From Acidovorax sp. FJL06 (GTDB lineage: Bacteria; Pseudomonadota; Gammaproteobacteria; Burkholderiales; Burkholderiaceae_C): a stretch of 39,534 nt of DNA. Below, in pieces: positions 24,523-32,098 of this stretch. Below the pieces are notes generated by a model that was not told where the DNA came from, did no database searches, and saw nothing but the letters and a program-made list of their open reading frames with translations. A program made the position numbers and the translations under genes. Position 1 is the first letter of the stretch; every line of letters starts with the position of its first letter. The stretch covers positions 1 to 39,534 of the forward strand of contig NZ_QAJR01000024.1 of the NCBI RefSeq assembly GCF_003852545.1, in the 5' to 3' direction.

Positions 24523-25665
24523 TCACATCCGTCCGTAGGCGAAGCCCACCACGGGCTCGGTGCCTTCGATGCGGTCCAGCATCTTGAGCAGCGGGCCCAG
24601 CTGGCGGTAGCGGTTGGCCGTGGCGCGGATGTAGGCCATGAAACGGGGCGCGTCGGCCAGGTACTTGGGCTTGCCGTCGCGCAGCGTGAGCCGCGCGAAG
24701 ATGCCCGCGACCTTGAGGTGGCGCTGCAGGCCCATCCACTCGACGCTGCGGTAGAACTCGCCGAAGTCATCGCCCCAGCCGCTGGCGCTCGCGGCGCCCA
24801 GCAGGCCGGCCTTGCGCGCCTTTTCCCAGTAGCGCACGGTGATGTCGATGACGAATTCCTCTTCCCAGCTGATGAACGCGTCGCGCAGCAGGCTGGCGAT
24901 GTCGTAGGTGATGGGGCCGTAGACCGCATCCTGGAAGTCCAGCACCCCCAGGGGGGCGCCTGCTTCGACCGGGGCCATGAGATTGCGGGTCATGAAGTCG
25001 CGATGCACGTAGACGCTGGGCGCCGCGAGGTTGTGCGCCACGATGGCATCGAACGCGCCTTGCAGCGTGGCCTGTTCCGTGGCGTCCAGCGTGACGCCCC
25101 GGTGCCGGGCCAGGTACCAGTCGGGGAACAGCGCCAGCTCGCGGCGCAGCAGCGCCTCGTCGTACGCGGGCAGCACGCCGGGGGTGGAGGCCTTTTGCCA
25201 GTCCAGCAGCACATCGGTGGCCTGCTGGTACCAGGCGTAGGCGTCCTGGGGCTTCTCGGGGTTCAGCCGCTCGATCACGGTCTGGTGGCCCAGGTCGGAC
25301 AGCAGCATGAAGCCGCCGGGCCCATCCCAGGCCAGGATGGCGGGCACGTTCAGGCCGGCGGCCGCCATGAGGCCCTGCACCTGCACAAAGGGCTGGCAGT
25401 TTTCCTTGTCGGGCGGTGCATCCATCACGATGCGGCTGGCGCCGGTGGCGCTGTCGATGCGCAGATAGCGCCGGAAGCTGGCGTCGGCCGACGCCGGGCG
25501 CAGGGTGGCGGGCAGCAGCTGCTGGGGGCCGATCAGGGGGGCCAGCCAGGCGTCAAAGGCCGCTTTGCGGGTGGCGTCGGGCCAGGCCACGGGGGGCAAG
25601 GCGGCGGCTGTGGCGGCCGCGCCCAGGGGCGCACCGGCGGGTGATGGAGGGAATGGGTGGCTCAT
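24523..25665 (-). CDS. amgK: AmgK-like anomeric MurNAc/GlcNAc kinase (aminoglycoside phosphotransferase fold)
   Basis: This 380-residue kinase has the aminoglycoside-phosphotransferase fold. Key motifs are 'ASADASFRRYLRI' (ATP-binding N-lobe), the catalytic loop 'VYVHRDFMTRNLM' (His-x-Asp...Asn) and 'GVLDFQDAVYGPITYDIASLLRDA' with the metal-binding Asp. In Pseudomonas, AmgK phosphorylates MurNAc at C1 in peptidoglycan recycling and is encoded beside lptD, as here, which supports the call over a generic phosphotransferase. The frame stays open far upstream inside lptD; ATG at 25665 ('MSHPFPPSP') is chosen as the only ATG clear of lptD. The N-terminus is ~40 residues longer than in Pseudomonas. 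The usual partner murU is not next to it. Confidence 0.85.
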   Translation of the reverse strand: MSHPFPPSPAGAPLGAAATAAALPPVAWPDATRKAAFDAWLAPLIGPQQLLPATLRPASADASFRRYLRIDSATGASRIVMDAPPDKENCQPFVQVQGLMAAAGLNVPAILAWDGPGGFMLLSDLGHQTVIERLNPEKPQDAYAWYQQATDVLLDWQKASTPGVLPAYDEALLRRELALFPDWYLARHRGVTLDATEQATLQGAFDAIVAHNLAAPSVYVHRDFMTRNLMAPVEAGAPLGVLDFQDAVYGPITYDIASLLRDAFISWEEEFVIDITVRYWEKARKAGLLGAASASGWGDDFGEFYRSVEWMGLQRHLKVAGIFARLTLRDGKPKYLADAPRFMAYIRATANRYRQLGPLLKMLDRIEGTEPVVGFAYGRM

Positions 25666-25758
25666 GGATAATCCGATTTTACAAACCCGCTCCGGGCGCG
25701 CCCCCCGCGCTGCCCGGGGCGGGCCTTTCTTCATCTGCCACAGCCCCAACCGCCCCAC

Positions 25759-28197
25759 GTGCCACGCTGCAAGCCCCCCACCGTGCAGACCGCCCCCTCC
25801 CTTCGGCCCCGGCCCGCCACGGCACAGGCTGCGCGGCTGCGTCCCCCCGTGCCGCGGGCCCTGGCCTATGGCGTGGCGCTGGCCTGCTGCGGCTGGCCGC
25901 TCGCGGCCCTGGCCCAGGGCCCGGCGCCCAGTGCCTGGGATGCGCCGCCCGCGCTGCGCACCTCGCCCCTGCTGCAGGAAAAGATCCCGGATGCCGTGCG
26001 GCCCCAGCTGCCCGTGTTCGTGAAGGGCGACCATGTCAGCGGCCAGACCGACCTGAATGCGCTGATCGAGGGCAATGCCGAGCTGCGCCGGGGCGACACC
26101 GTGATCCACGCCGACCGGCTGGACTACAACGTGCCCGAGGACCTGGCCAAGGCCAACGGCAAGGTGCGCATCAACCGCGCGGGCAATGTGTACGAAGGCA
26201 CGGCGCTGGAGCTGCGGGTGGATGCGTTCGAGGGCTTCTTCAGCGACGCGCGCTACCGCTTCCTGGTCACGCAGGCGCATGGCGAAGCCACGCGCGTGGA
26301 CTTCATCGACCGCTACCGGGCCGTGGTGCACAACGCCACCTACACCACCTGCGAGCGCGGCAACGAAGACAGCTGGGAGCCCGACTGGGTGCTGCGCGCG
26401 GCCACGATCCGCATCGACAACGAGGAAGAGGTGGGCACCGCCGAAAACGCGGTGCTGGAGTTCAAGGGCCTGTCGGTGCTGCCCATCCCCTACATCACCT
26501 TCCCGCTGTCGGACAAGCGCAAGTCCGGCCTGCTGCCGCCCACCATCGGCCTGGACAGCCGCGACGGCCTGGCGTACATCCAGCCCTATTACTGGAACAT
26601 CGCCCCCAACCGCGACGCCACGCTGCGCGCGGCGCTCATGACCAAGCGCGGCGCCAACCTGGGCGGGGAGTTCCGCTACCTCGAGCCCACCTACAAGGGG
26701 CAGATCAGCGGCGATGTGATGCCCACCGACCGGCTGCGCGACCGCGTGCGCTGGAGCTTCTCGGGCCAGCACCAGGGCGTGCTCGACACCGGCATCGGCG
26801 GGCTGGGGCTGAACCTCAACCTCAACCGCGTGAGCGACGACAACTACTGGCGCGACTTCGGCCGCGCCTCCGAGCCGCTGCGCCAGCGCCTGCTGCCCAA
26901 CGACGCCTCGCTGTCGTGGGCGCGCAATGACATGTCGGCCACCGTGCGCACGCTCAAGTGGCAGACGCTGCAGGACGCGACCTCGCCCATCGTGCCGCCG
27001 TATGACCGCATGCCGCAGCTGCAGTGGCGCTATGTGCCGTCGCAGCTGGGCGGCGGGCTGGACGCCAGCGTGGAGCTGGATGCCACGCGCTTCGAGGCCG
27101 CCCGTGCGCTCACCGGCCAGCCCAATGCCAACCGCAGCTATGCGATGGCGCAGATCAGCCGGCCCTTCCTGTCGCCCGGGGGCTTCATCACGCCGCGCCT
27201 GCAGTTGCACGCCACGCAGTACCAGTTCGATGCGCCCCTGTCCAACGGCGACCGCTCTGCCAGCCGCACCCTGCCCACCTTCAGCCTGGACAGCGGGCTG
27301 GTGTTCGAGCGCGACGCCGCCTACTTTGGCCGCGCCTTTCTGCAGACGCTGGAGCCGCGCGCGTTCTACACCTACACGCCCTACCGCGACCAGAGCCGCC
27401 TGCCGGTGTACGACACGGCGGCGAATGACTTCAATTTCGCCACCATCTACACCGAGAACGCGTTCGGGGGCAACGACCGCCTGGCCGACAACAACCTGCT
27501 CACGCTGGGCGTGACCACCCGCCTGCTCGACCCCGCCACGGGCGCGGAAGCCGTGCGCTTCGGCATTGCCCAGCGCCTGCGCTTCTCGGACCAGAAGGTG
27601 ACGCTGCCCGGCGGCACGCCCGTGAGCGAGCGCCTGTCCGACCTGCTGCTGGGCGCGGGCATCAACTGGACGCCGCAGTGGGGTTTTGACTCCACGGTGC
27701 AGTACAACCCCAAGACCGGCCAGTCCCTGCGCTCGACCATCGGCGCGCGCTACAGCCCCGGCAACTACCGCACCGTGAGTGCGGCCTACCGCTTGCAGCG
27801 CGGCACCAGCGAGCAGATCGACGTTGGCTGGCAATGGCCCCTGAACGACCTGTGGGGCGACAAGGGCCAGGACCTGGGTGCAGGCCGGGGCCAGGGCGGT
27901 GGGCGCTGGTACAGCGTGGGCCGCCTGAACTACAGCATCAAGGACCGCAAGCTCGTGGACACCGTGGTGGGGCTGGAGTACGACAGCTGCTGCTGGATCG
28001 GCCGCGTGGTGCTGGAGCGCCTGCAAAGCAGCGTGACCACCTCCAACACCCGCCTGCTGTTCCAGATCGAGTTCGTGGGCTTCTCCCGCCTCAGCCTGGG
28101 TTCCAGCCCGCTGGAAACCTTCAAGAAAAATGTGCCGCGCTACCAGAACCTGCGCGAGCAGGTCTCGGCGCCCAGCCGGTTCAGCAACTACGACTAA
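25759..28197 (+). CDS. lptD: LptD, outer-membrane LPS-assembly protein
   Basis: This protein of up to 812 residues inserts lipopolysaccharide into the outer leaflet together with LptE. An N-terminal signal peptide (through 'PLAALAQ') precedes the LptA-like beta-jellyroll ('VKGDHVSGQTDLNALIEGNAEL') and the C-terminal beta-barrel. The start is uncertain: GTG at 25759 is the longest, but GTG at 25849 ('VPRALAYGVALACC') would give a conventional signal peptide; none has a good ribosome site. The mature protein has only three cysteines, one in 'ATYTTCERGNED' and the pair in 'YDSCCWIGRVVLERL'. They correspond to E. coli Cys173 and Cys724/725, so only one of the two E. coli-type disulfides can form. 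It is divergent from amgK (93-base gap) and four bases before surA. Confidence 0.93.
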   Translation: MPRCKPPTVQTAPSLRPRPATAQAARLRPPVPRALAYGVALACCGWPLAALAQGPAPSAWDAPPALRTSPLLQEKIPDAVRPQLPVFVKGDHVSGQTDLNALIEGNAELRRGDTVIHADRLDYNVPEDLAKANGKVRINRAGNVYEGTALELRVDAFEGFFSDARYRFLVTQAHGEATRVDFIDRYRAVVHNATYTTCERGNEDSWEPDWVLRAATIRIDNEEEVGTAENAVLEFKGLSVLPIPYITFPLSDKRKSGLLPPTIGLDSRDGLAYIQPYYWNIAPNRDATLRAALMTKRGANLGGEFRYLEPTYKGQISGDVMPTDRLRDRVRWSFSGQHQGVLDTGIGGLGLNLNLNRVSDDNYWRDFGRASEPLRQRLLPNDASLSWARNDMSATVRTLKWQTLQDATSPIVPPYDRMPQLQWRYVPSQLGGGLDASVELDATRFEAARALTGQPNANRSYAMAQISRPFLSPGGFITPRLQLHATQYQFDAPLSNGDRSASRTLPTFSLDSGLVFERDAAYFGRAFLQTLEPRAFYTYTPYRDQSRLPVYDTAANDFNFATIYTENAFGGNDRLADNNLLTLGVTTRLLDPATGAEAVRFGIAQRLRFSDQKVTLPGGTPVSERLSDLLLGAGINWTPQWGFDSTVQYNPKTGQSLRSTIGARYSPGNYRTVSAAYRLQRGTSEQIDVGWQWPLNDLWGDKGQDLGAGRGQGGGRWYSVGRLNYSIKDRKLVDTVVGLEYDSCCWIGRVVLERLQSSVTTSNTRLLFQIEFVGFSRLSLGSSPLETFKKNVPRYQNLREQVSAPSRFSNYD

Positions 28198-28201
28198 CGC
28201 C

Positions 28202-29629
28202 ATGAATCACCGTGCATTTGCCCTGGCCCTGGCCGCCCTGGCTTCCCTGACCCTGCAAGGCGCTGCAGCGCAAGGCCTGCGCCCCTCCGGCGCGTCGGCA
28301 TCCGGCAAGAGCGGCCTGTCCGCGCCGTCCTCCCCCGCGGCGCGGCCGGCGGCCACCCCGTCGATCACGCTGCCCGCGCCCGGTGCGGACACGGTGCCCC
28401 GCTCGGCAGACTTCATCGTGGCCGTGGTCAACTCCGAGCCCGTGACCAACTACGAGGTGCGCTCGCGCCTGGTGCGGGCCGAGGCCCAGCTGGCCAAGCA
28501 GGGCGGTGCCATGCCGCCCCGCGACGTGCTGGCGCGCGAAGTGCTGGAGCGCATCATCCTGGAGAAGGTCCAGCTCCAGCAGGCGCGCGACACGGGCATC
28601 AAGGTGGACGATTTCGCGGTGTCGCAGGCCGAACAGGGCGTGGCACGCCAGAACGACATGACGGTGGACCAGTTCTATGCGCGCCTGGCCCGCGATGGCA
28701 TGGGCAAGGAGCGCTTTCGCGAGGAACTGCGCAACCAGCTGCTGCAGCAGCGCCTGCGCGAGCGCGAGGTGGAGGCCCGCGTGAAGGTATCCGACCTGGA
28801 CGTGGACCAGTTCCTGCGCGAAGAGCAAAAGGGCACGGATGTCGCGTCCATGGAAATCAACCTGGGCCATGTGCTCGTGCTGGTGCCCGAGAACGCCAGC
28901 CCCGTGCAGATGGCCGAGCGCCAGGCACGGGCCCAGCGTGCCGCCGACCGCGTGCGCGCCGGCGAAGACTTTGCCGCCGTGGCGCGTGAGATCTCCGACG
29001 CGCCCGAAGGCCAGCGCGCGGGCGGCCTGCTGGGCCTGCGCCCGGCCGACCGCTACCCCGAACTGTTCGTGAACTCCACGCTGGGCCTGTCCGTGGGCTC
29101 CATCGTGGGGCCCGTGCGCTCCCCGGCAGGTTTCCACGTGCTCAAGGTCGTGGAGCGCGTCACGGCGGGCATGTCCACCACGGTGGTGCAAAACCATGCG
29201 CGCCACATCCTGCTGCGCACCGGCCCCCAGTTGTCCGAGGCCGCTGCCGCCGCCCGCCTGGCCGACTACCGCCGCCGTGTGCTGAGCGGCACGGCCGATT
29301 TCGCGGCCCTGGCGCGCGAGCATTCGCAGGACGGCAGCTCCAAGGAAGGCGGCGACCTGGGCTGGGCGAGCCCGGGCCGCTATGTGCCCGAGTTTGAGCA
29401 GGCCCTGGACACCCTCCGGCCCGGCGGCATCAGCGAGCCCCTGGTGTCGCGTTTTGGCGTGCACCTGATCCAGCTGCTGGAGCGCCGCGAGGCCAAGCTC
29501 ACCCCGCGTGAGCAGCGCGAGATGGCGCGCAGCGCCGTGCGCGAGAAGAAGCTCGACGAGGCCTATGCCACCTGGGCGCAGGAGCTGCGCGGGCGCGCCT
29601 ACGTGGAATACCGGGACCCACCCCAATAA
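28202..29629 (+). CDS. surA: SurA, periplasmic chaperone and peptidyl-prolyl isomerase
   Basis: This 475-residue periplasmic protein chaperones outer-membrane proteins, including LptD. A signal peptide (cleaved near 'QGAAAQG') is followed by a Ser/Ala/Pro-rich linker of ~50 residues, longer than in E. coli (428 residues in all). Next come the N-terminal chaperone domain ('IVAVVNSEPVTNYEVRSRL', 'DNDMTVDQF'-like 'QNDMTVDQFYARLARDG') and two parvulin domains ('LGHVLVLVPENASP...FAAVAREISDAPEGQRAGGLLG' and 'ARHILLRTG...FAALAREHSQDGSSKEGGDLGWASPG'), then a C-terminal helix. ATG at 28202 is four bases after lptD, so the two are translationally coupled. In many Proteobacteria pdxA follows; here rsmA does. 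Confidence 0.95.
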   Translation: MNHRAFALALAALASLTLQGAAAQGLRPSGASASGKSGLSAPSSPAARPAATPSITLPAPGADTVPRSADFIVAVVNSEPVTNYEVRSRLVRAEAQLAKQGGAMPPRDVLAREVLERIILEKVQLQQARDTGIKVDDFAVSQAEQGVARQNDMTVDQFYARLARDGMGKERFREELRNQLLQQRLREREVEARVKVSDLDVDQFLREEQKGTDVASMEINLGHVLVLVPENASPVQMAERQARAQRAADRVRAGEDFAAVAREISDAPEGQRAGGLLGLRPADRYPELFVNSTLGLSVGSIVGPVRSPAGFHVLKVVERVTAGMSTTVVQNHARHILLRTGPQLSEAAAAARLADYRRRVLSGTADFAALAREHSQDGSSKEGGDLGWASPGRYVPEFEQALDTLRPGGISEPLVSRFGVHLIQLLERREAKLTPREQREMARSAVREKKLDEAYATWAQELRGRAYVEYRDPPQ

Positions 29630-29695
29630 GCGCAGCGGCGGCGCCCACGCCCCTGCCCCCACACAGACAGTTCAGACACAACAGGTAAGGCCGCG

Positions 29696-30475
29696 TTGAA
29701 ACACATCCCCCGCAAGCGCTTCGGACAGCATTTCCTGTCCGACCACGGCATCATCGACGGCATCGTGCAGGCGATTGCACCGCAGCCGGGCCAGCCCATG
29801 GTCGAGATCGGGCCGGGCCTGGCCGCCCTGACGCAGCCCCTGGTGGAGCGCCTGGGGCGCCTCACCGTCATCGAACTGGACCGCGACCTGGCCCTGCGCC
29901 TGCGGCTGCACGGGCAGCTCGACGTGATCGAGTCCGACGTGCTCAAGGTCGACTTCACTGCGCTGGCCCAGGCGATGCGCGAGAAGGCCGCACAGCCCGG
30001 CCTCAAGCTGCGGGTGGTGGGCAACCTGCCCTACAACATCTCCACGCCCATCCTGTTCCATCTGCTCGATCATGTGCAGGTCATCGAAGACCAGCACTTC
30101 ATGCTGCAAAAGGAAGTGATCGACCGCATGGTGGCCGCGCCGGCCACGGGCGACTATGGCCGCCTGTCGGTGATGCTGCAGTGGCGCTATGCCATGGAGA
30201 ACGTGCTGTTCGTGCCCCCCGAGAGCTTTGACCCGCCCCCGCGCGTGGACAGCGCCGTGGTGCGCATGGTGCCGCGTGCCGAGCCCGCGCCCCTGTCCGT
30301 GCCGCTGCTCGAAGAGTTGGTTCAAGTGGCGTTCAGCCAGCGCCGCAAACTGCTACGCCACACCCTGGGCCGCTGGCTGGAGGCGCGCCAGTTCGCCGGC
30401 GATTTCGACACCCAGCGCCGCGCCGAAGAGGTGCCCGTGGACGAATACGTGGCCCTGGCGCAGAAGTGCTCTTGA
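29696..30475 (+). CDS. rsmA: RsmA (KsgA), 16S rRNA dimethyladenosine transferase
   Basis: This 259-residue enzyme dimethylates A1518 and A1519 in the 3' end of 16S rRNA and acts late in 30S assembly. Motifs: '[19 protein letters not shown]', SAM-binding '[17 protein letters not shown]', 'VIELDRDLA', and the catalytic '[18 protein letters not shown]'. The C-terminal helical domain includes '[16 protein letters not shown]'. The start is TTG at 29696, supported by AGGTAAGG at 29682-29689; no in-frame ATG competes. It follows surA by 66 bases. An interspersed palindrome begins directly at its stop codon. Confidence 0.94.
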   Translation: MKHIPRKRFGQHFLSDHGIIDGIVQAIAPQPGQPMVEIGPGLAALTQPLVERLGRLTVIELDRDLALRLRLHGQLDVIESDVLKVDFTALAQAMREKAAQPGLKLRVVGNLPYNISTPILFHLLDHVQVIEDQHFMLQKEVIDRMVAAPATGDYGRLSVMLQWRYAMENVLFVPPESFDPPPRVDSAVVRMVPRAEPAPLSVPLLEELVQVAFSQRRKLLRHTLGRWLEARQFAGDFDTQRRAEEVPVDEYVALAQKCS

Positions 30476-30526
30476 TTTAATAGCTACTTGCGCTTGCTGG
30501 ATGGGCGCTAGGGCCTGATTTCCTTG
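30476..30526. repeat. Interspersed palindrome family 1, copy E
   Basis: TTTAATAGCTACTTGCGCTT, then GCTGGATGGGCGCTAGGGCC and TGATTTCC. It begins directly after the rsmA stop codon and is the most diverged of the five copies: the right arm reads GGGCGC instead of AAGCGC. Confidence 0.75.
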
Positions 30527-30563
30527 GATTCAGCGCAGTGTCTCAGAGGGCCCCGCTCGCCCT

Positions 30564-30589
30564 GGCTTCGACAGGCTCAGCCCGAACGG
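30564..30589 (-). repeat. Interspersed repeat family 2, copy C (26 bases)
   Basis: GGCTTCGACAGGCTCAGCCC followed by GAACGG is the exact reverse complement of 9595-9620, 26 of 26 bases. It lies in the ~300-base repeat-filled stretch between rsmA and the barstar region. Confidence 0.85.
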
Positions 30590-30691
30590 ATGGGGGAGAG
30601 GCGTCGGAGGTGCCTACATAGCCAGGTGGTTTGACTCAGGACGCTAGCAACTGGCACGGCCCAGACCCGCGACCGCCGCGCAAGGGCCGCC

Positions 30692-30762
30692 CCGCCGCGC
30701 TGGCGGTGTCCCCCTTCCCGAATGGCGCAGCCATTCGGGAAGGGGGAAGGCGCGCAGCGCCT
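30692..30762. repeat. Cluster of three hairpins (REP-like)
   Basis: Three inverted repeats stand in a row: CCGCC/GGCGG (30692-30706), a perfect 16-base arm pair CCCCCTTCCCGAATGG/CCATTCGGGAAGGGGG (30710-30725 and 30731-30746, five-base loop), and AGGCGC/GCGCCT (30748-30762). No T-run follows, so a simple Rho-independent terminator is unlikely. The rest of 30590-30691 shows nothing recognisable. Confidence 0.8.
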
Positions 30763-30778
30763 CAGGGGGATGGCGAAT

Positions 30779-30991
30779 TCAGGCGGCGCTCAGCCAGTAC
30801 CCGGCATTGAAGGGGCTGCTCATGCGCAGCGCCATGGGAGACACGTCAACAAGCTTGTCGGTGGGCATTTTTTCGGCGGCGTCACCACCGATTTCGATGC
30901 CCTCGACACCACCCTTGGTGCCGGTAGCCTCGTTCGCCCGTTCTGCTTGGCTGGTGGTTGCAGAACGGGCTACAGAAAAGAATAGAAACAC
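30779..30991 (-). pseudogene. Possible gene remnant downstream of barstar (70 codons, unrecognised)
   Basis: A 70-codon open frame overlaps the barstar 3' end in another frame. Its downstream two-thirds ('GGVEGIEIGGDAAEKMPTD...LRMSSPFNAGYWL') reads with codon use like real genes of this genome. Its only start is a GTG inside barstar without a ribosome site. It may be the 3' remnant of a lost gene, or chance. No family was recognised. Confidence 0.2.
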
Positions 30992-31395
30992 CGGAAGGGG
31001 ATCTTGCGGTCACCCCAGTAGTCGGCGGCATCGCGGAAGATGTCCAGCAGCTGCTCGCGCGCTTCCTTGTCGAACTTGCCCGTGGCGGGGATCTGCTCCA
31101 GCACCACAATGAAACCGGGCTGTGGGCCCGATTTGTGCAAAGGGTCAGTCATGCAGTCGTACAAGGCGTCGAAGTTCTTGCCGAAGTGCGACGGGAAGGT
31201 GAATTGCGCGGCAATCAGGTCCAGCACATCCTGTTTGGACTGCGCGTGGGCCAGGTTGGCGTACAAGAAATGATGACCCATGGAGGTGGCTGCATCCTGC
31301 AGGTCCTGCACGCGGAAGGCGCGAATGGACTGCACGATGTTGGTGCGCACGCCACGCAGTGGCGTTTCCAGGTCTTTACGAAGTGGCGTCTGCAT
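30970..31395 (-). CDS. Barstar family ribonuclease inhibitor
   Basis: This 141-residue protein belongs to the barstar family, small cytoplasmic inhibitors that plug the active site of barnase-type ribonucleases. Family features are 'HHFLYANLAHAQSKQDVLDLIAAQFTFPSHFGKNFDALYDCMTDP' in pieces: the helix before 'FPSHFGKNFDALYDC' and the acidic 'NFDALYD' segment that contacts the nuclease, then 'PGFIVVLEQIP' and 'ADYWGDRKIPFRCFY'. It is about 50 residues longer than the B. amyloliquefaciens protein, mostly at the N-terminus. It lies 140 bases downstream of a barnase-like gene on the same strand, which supports a cognate pair. Its leader contains TTTATAAAG near 31410, possibly its own promoter. Confidence 0.88.
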   Translation of the reverse strand: MQTPLRKDLETPLRGVRTNIVQSIRAFRVQDLQDAATSMGHHFLYANLAHAQSKQDVLDLIAAQFTFPSHFGKNFDALYDCMTDPLHKSGPQPGFIVVLEQIPATGKFDKEAREQLLDIFRDAADYWGDRKIPFRCFYSFL

Positions 31396-31535
31396 CTCCG
31401 CTACTCTTTCTTTATAAAGTCCACAAACTTCTGGCTTGCCGCCAGGCTGCGCGGGGCGGCCTGTGGGTGGGGGAATTCAAGGGGGTGCGATGTGCGCTCC
31501 CAGCTCTGCGCTGGTGGGCGTGCACCGCATCGGGG

Positions 31536-31943
31536 TCACTCGACGATTTCGCGAAAACTGGCGTAGTGGTCGCCGGTGTAGTAGCAGGCGTCCGGTGTCC
31601 GGGGCTTGCCGCCACACACGATGCGCCGGGCTCCCCGGTCACGCGATCCTGGTGTTCTGACGGTGTATTCGCGGTAGTAGCCCCGCTTGTGGGCGGGCAA
31701 CAGCCGCTCGCGATTGCCGAAAACCGTTCCGTCCTTGTCGTACGGAAAGGGCCCGCCTTCACGGATCAGTGCATAGGTTGACCGCCCTTGGGGCGGCAAC
31801 TCGGCCAGTGCGATGGGGGTGATGGACCCGCCCTCGGACGGGGGTTTTCGGGCGTGTCCCGCAACCGGGGACAGCACGAACGCAACACCCAAAACACACA
31901 ATAACCCTGCTTTGCGCGCCCGGGTGGCTACAGCCTTCAGCAT
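31536..31943 (-). CDS. Secreted barnase-like guanyl-specific ribonuclease
   Basis: This 135-residue protein has a signal peptide ('MLKAVATRARKAGLLCVLGVAF', cleavage near 'AGHA') and a ribonuclease N1/T1/barnase domain. 'GPFPYDKDGTVFGNRERLLP' leads into the strands with the probable catalytic Glu in 'YYREYTV', Arg in 'GARRIVCGG' and His in 'YYTGDHYASF', matching barnase Glu73, Arg87 and His102 in order. ATG at 31943 has AAAGG eight bases upstream; a TTG one codon earlier is less likely. It cleaves RNA after guanosine outside the cytoplasm, and barstar from the next gene protects the producer. Two cysteines in the mature part could form a disulfide. Confidence 0.87.
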   Translation of the reverse strand: MLKAVATRARKAGLLCVLGVAFVLSPVAGHARKPPSEGGSITPIALAELPPQGRSTYALIREGGPFPYDKDGTVFGNRERLLPAHKRGYYREYTVRTPGSRDRGARRIVCGGKPRTPDACYYTGDHYASFREIVE

Positions 31944-32012
31944 CAACGAAACCTTTCAGAAACTACGGGTTAACCCGAAATTTCGAGCCGCTAGTGTCGC
32001 TCAACGGTCCCC

Positions 32013-32049
32013 AAAAAGCAAGCGTCTGCACAAAGATTGGGCAGACGCT
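32013..32049 (-). terminator. Rho-independent terminator of maeB
   Basis: On the minus strand, AGCGTCTGC (complement of 32041-32049) pairs with GCAGACGCT (complement of 32021-32029) around an 11-base loop, followed by TGC and five T residues (32017-32013). It lies 50 bases after the maeB stop. Confidence 0.75.
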
Positions 32050-32098
32050 GAGGGGTTATGCAAGCCTATATAGTTAGTGCTTGCTATCTTGCTATGGC

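Noticed and set aside
24523-28203. A 1226-codon minus-strand frame covering amgK and the complement of lptD
   Set aside because: Only the last 380 codons match AmgK; the rest is antisense to lptD.
17735-30526. TTGAT in the family 1 repeats as FNR boxes
   Set aside because: The right half-site ATCAA is missing in every copy; the sequence after TTGAT is the repeat loop and right arm.
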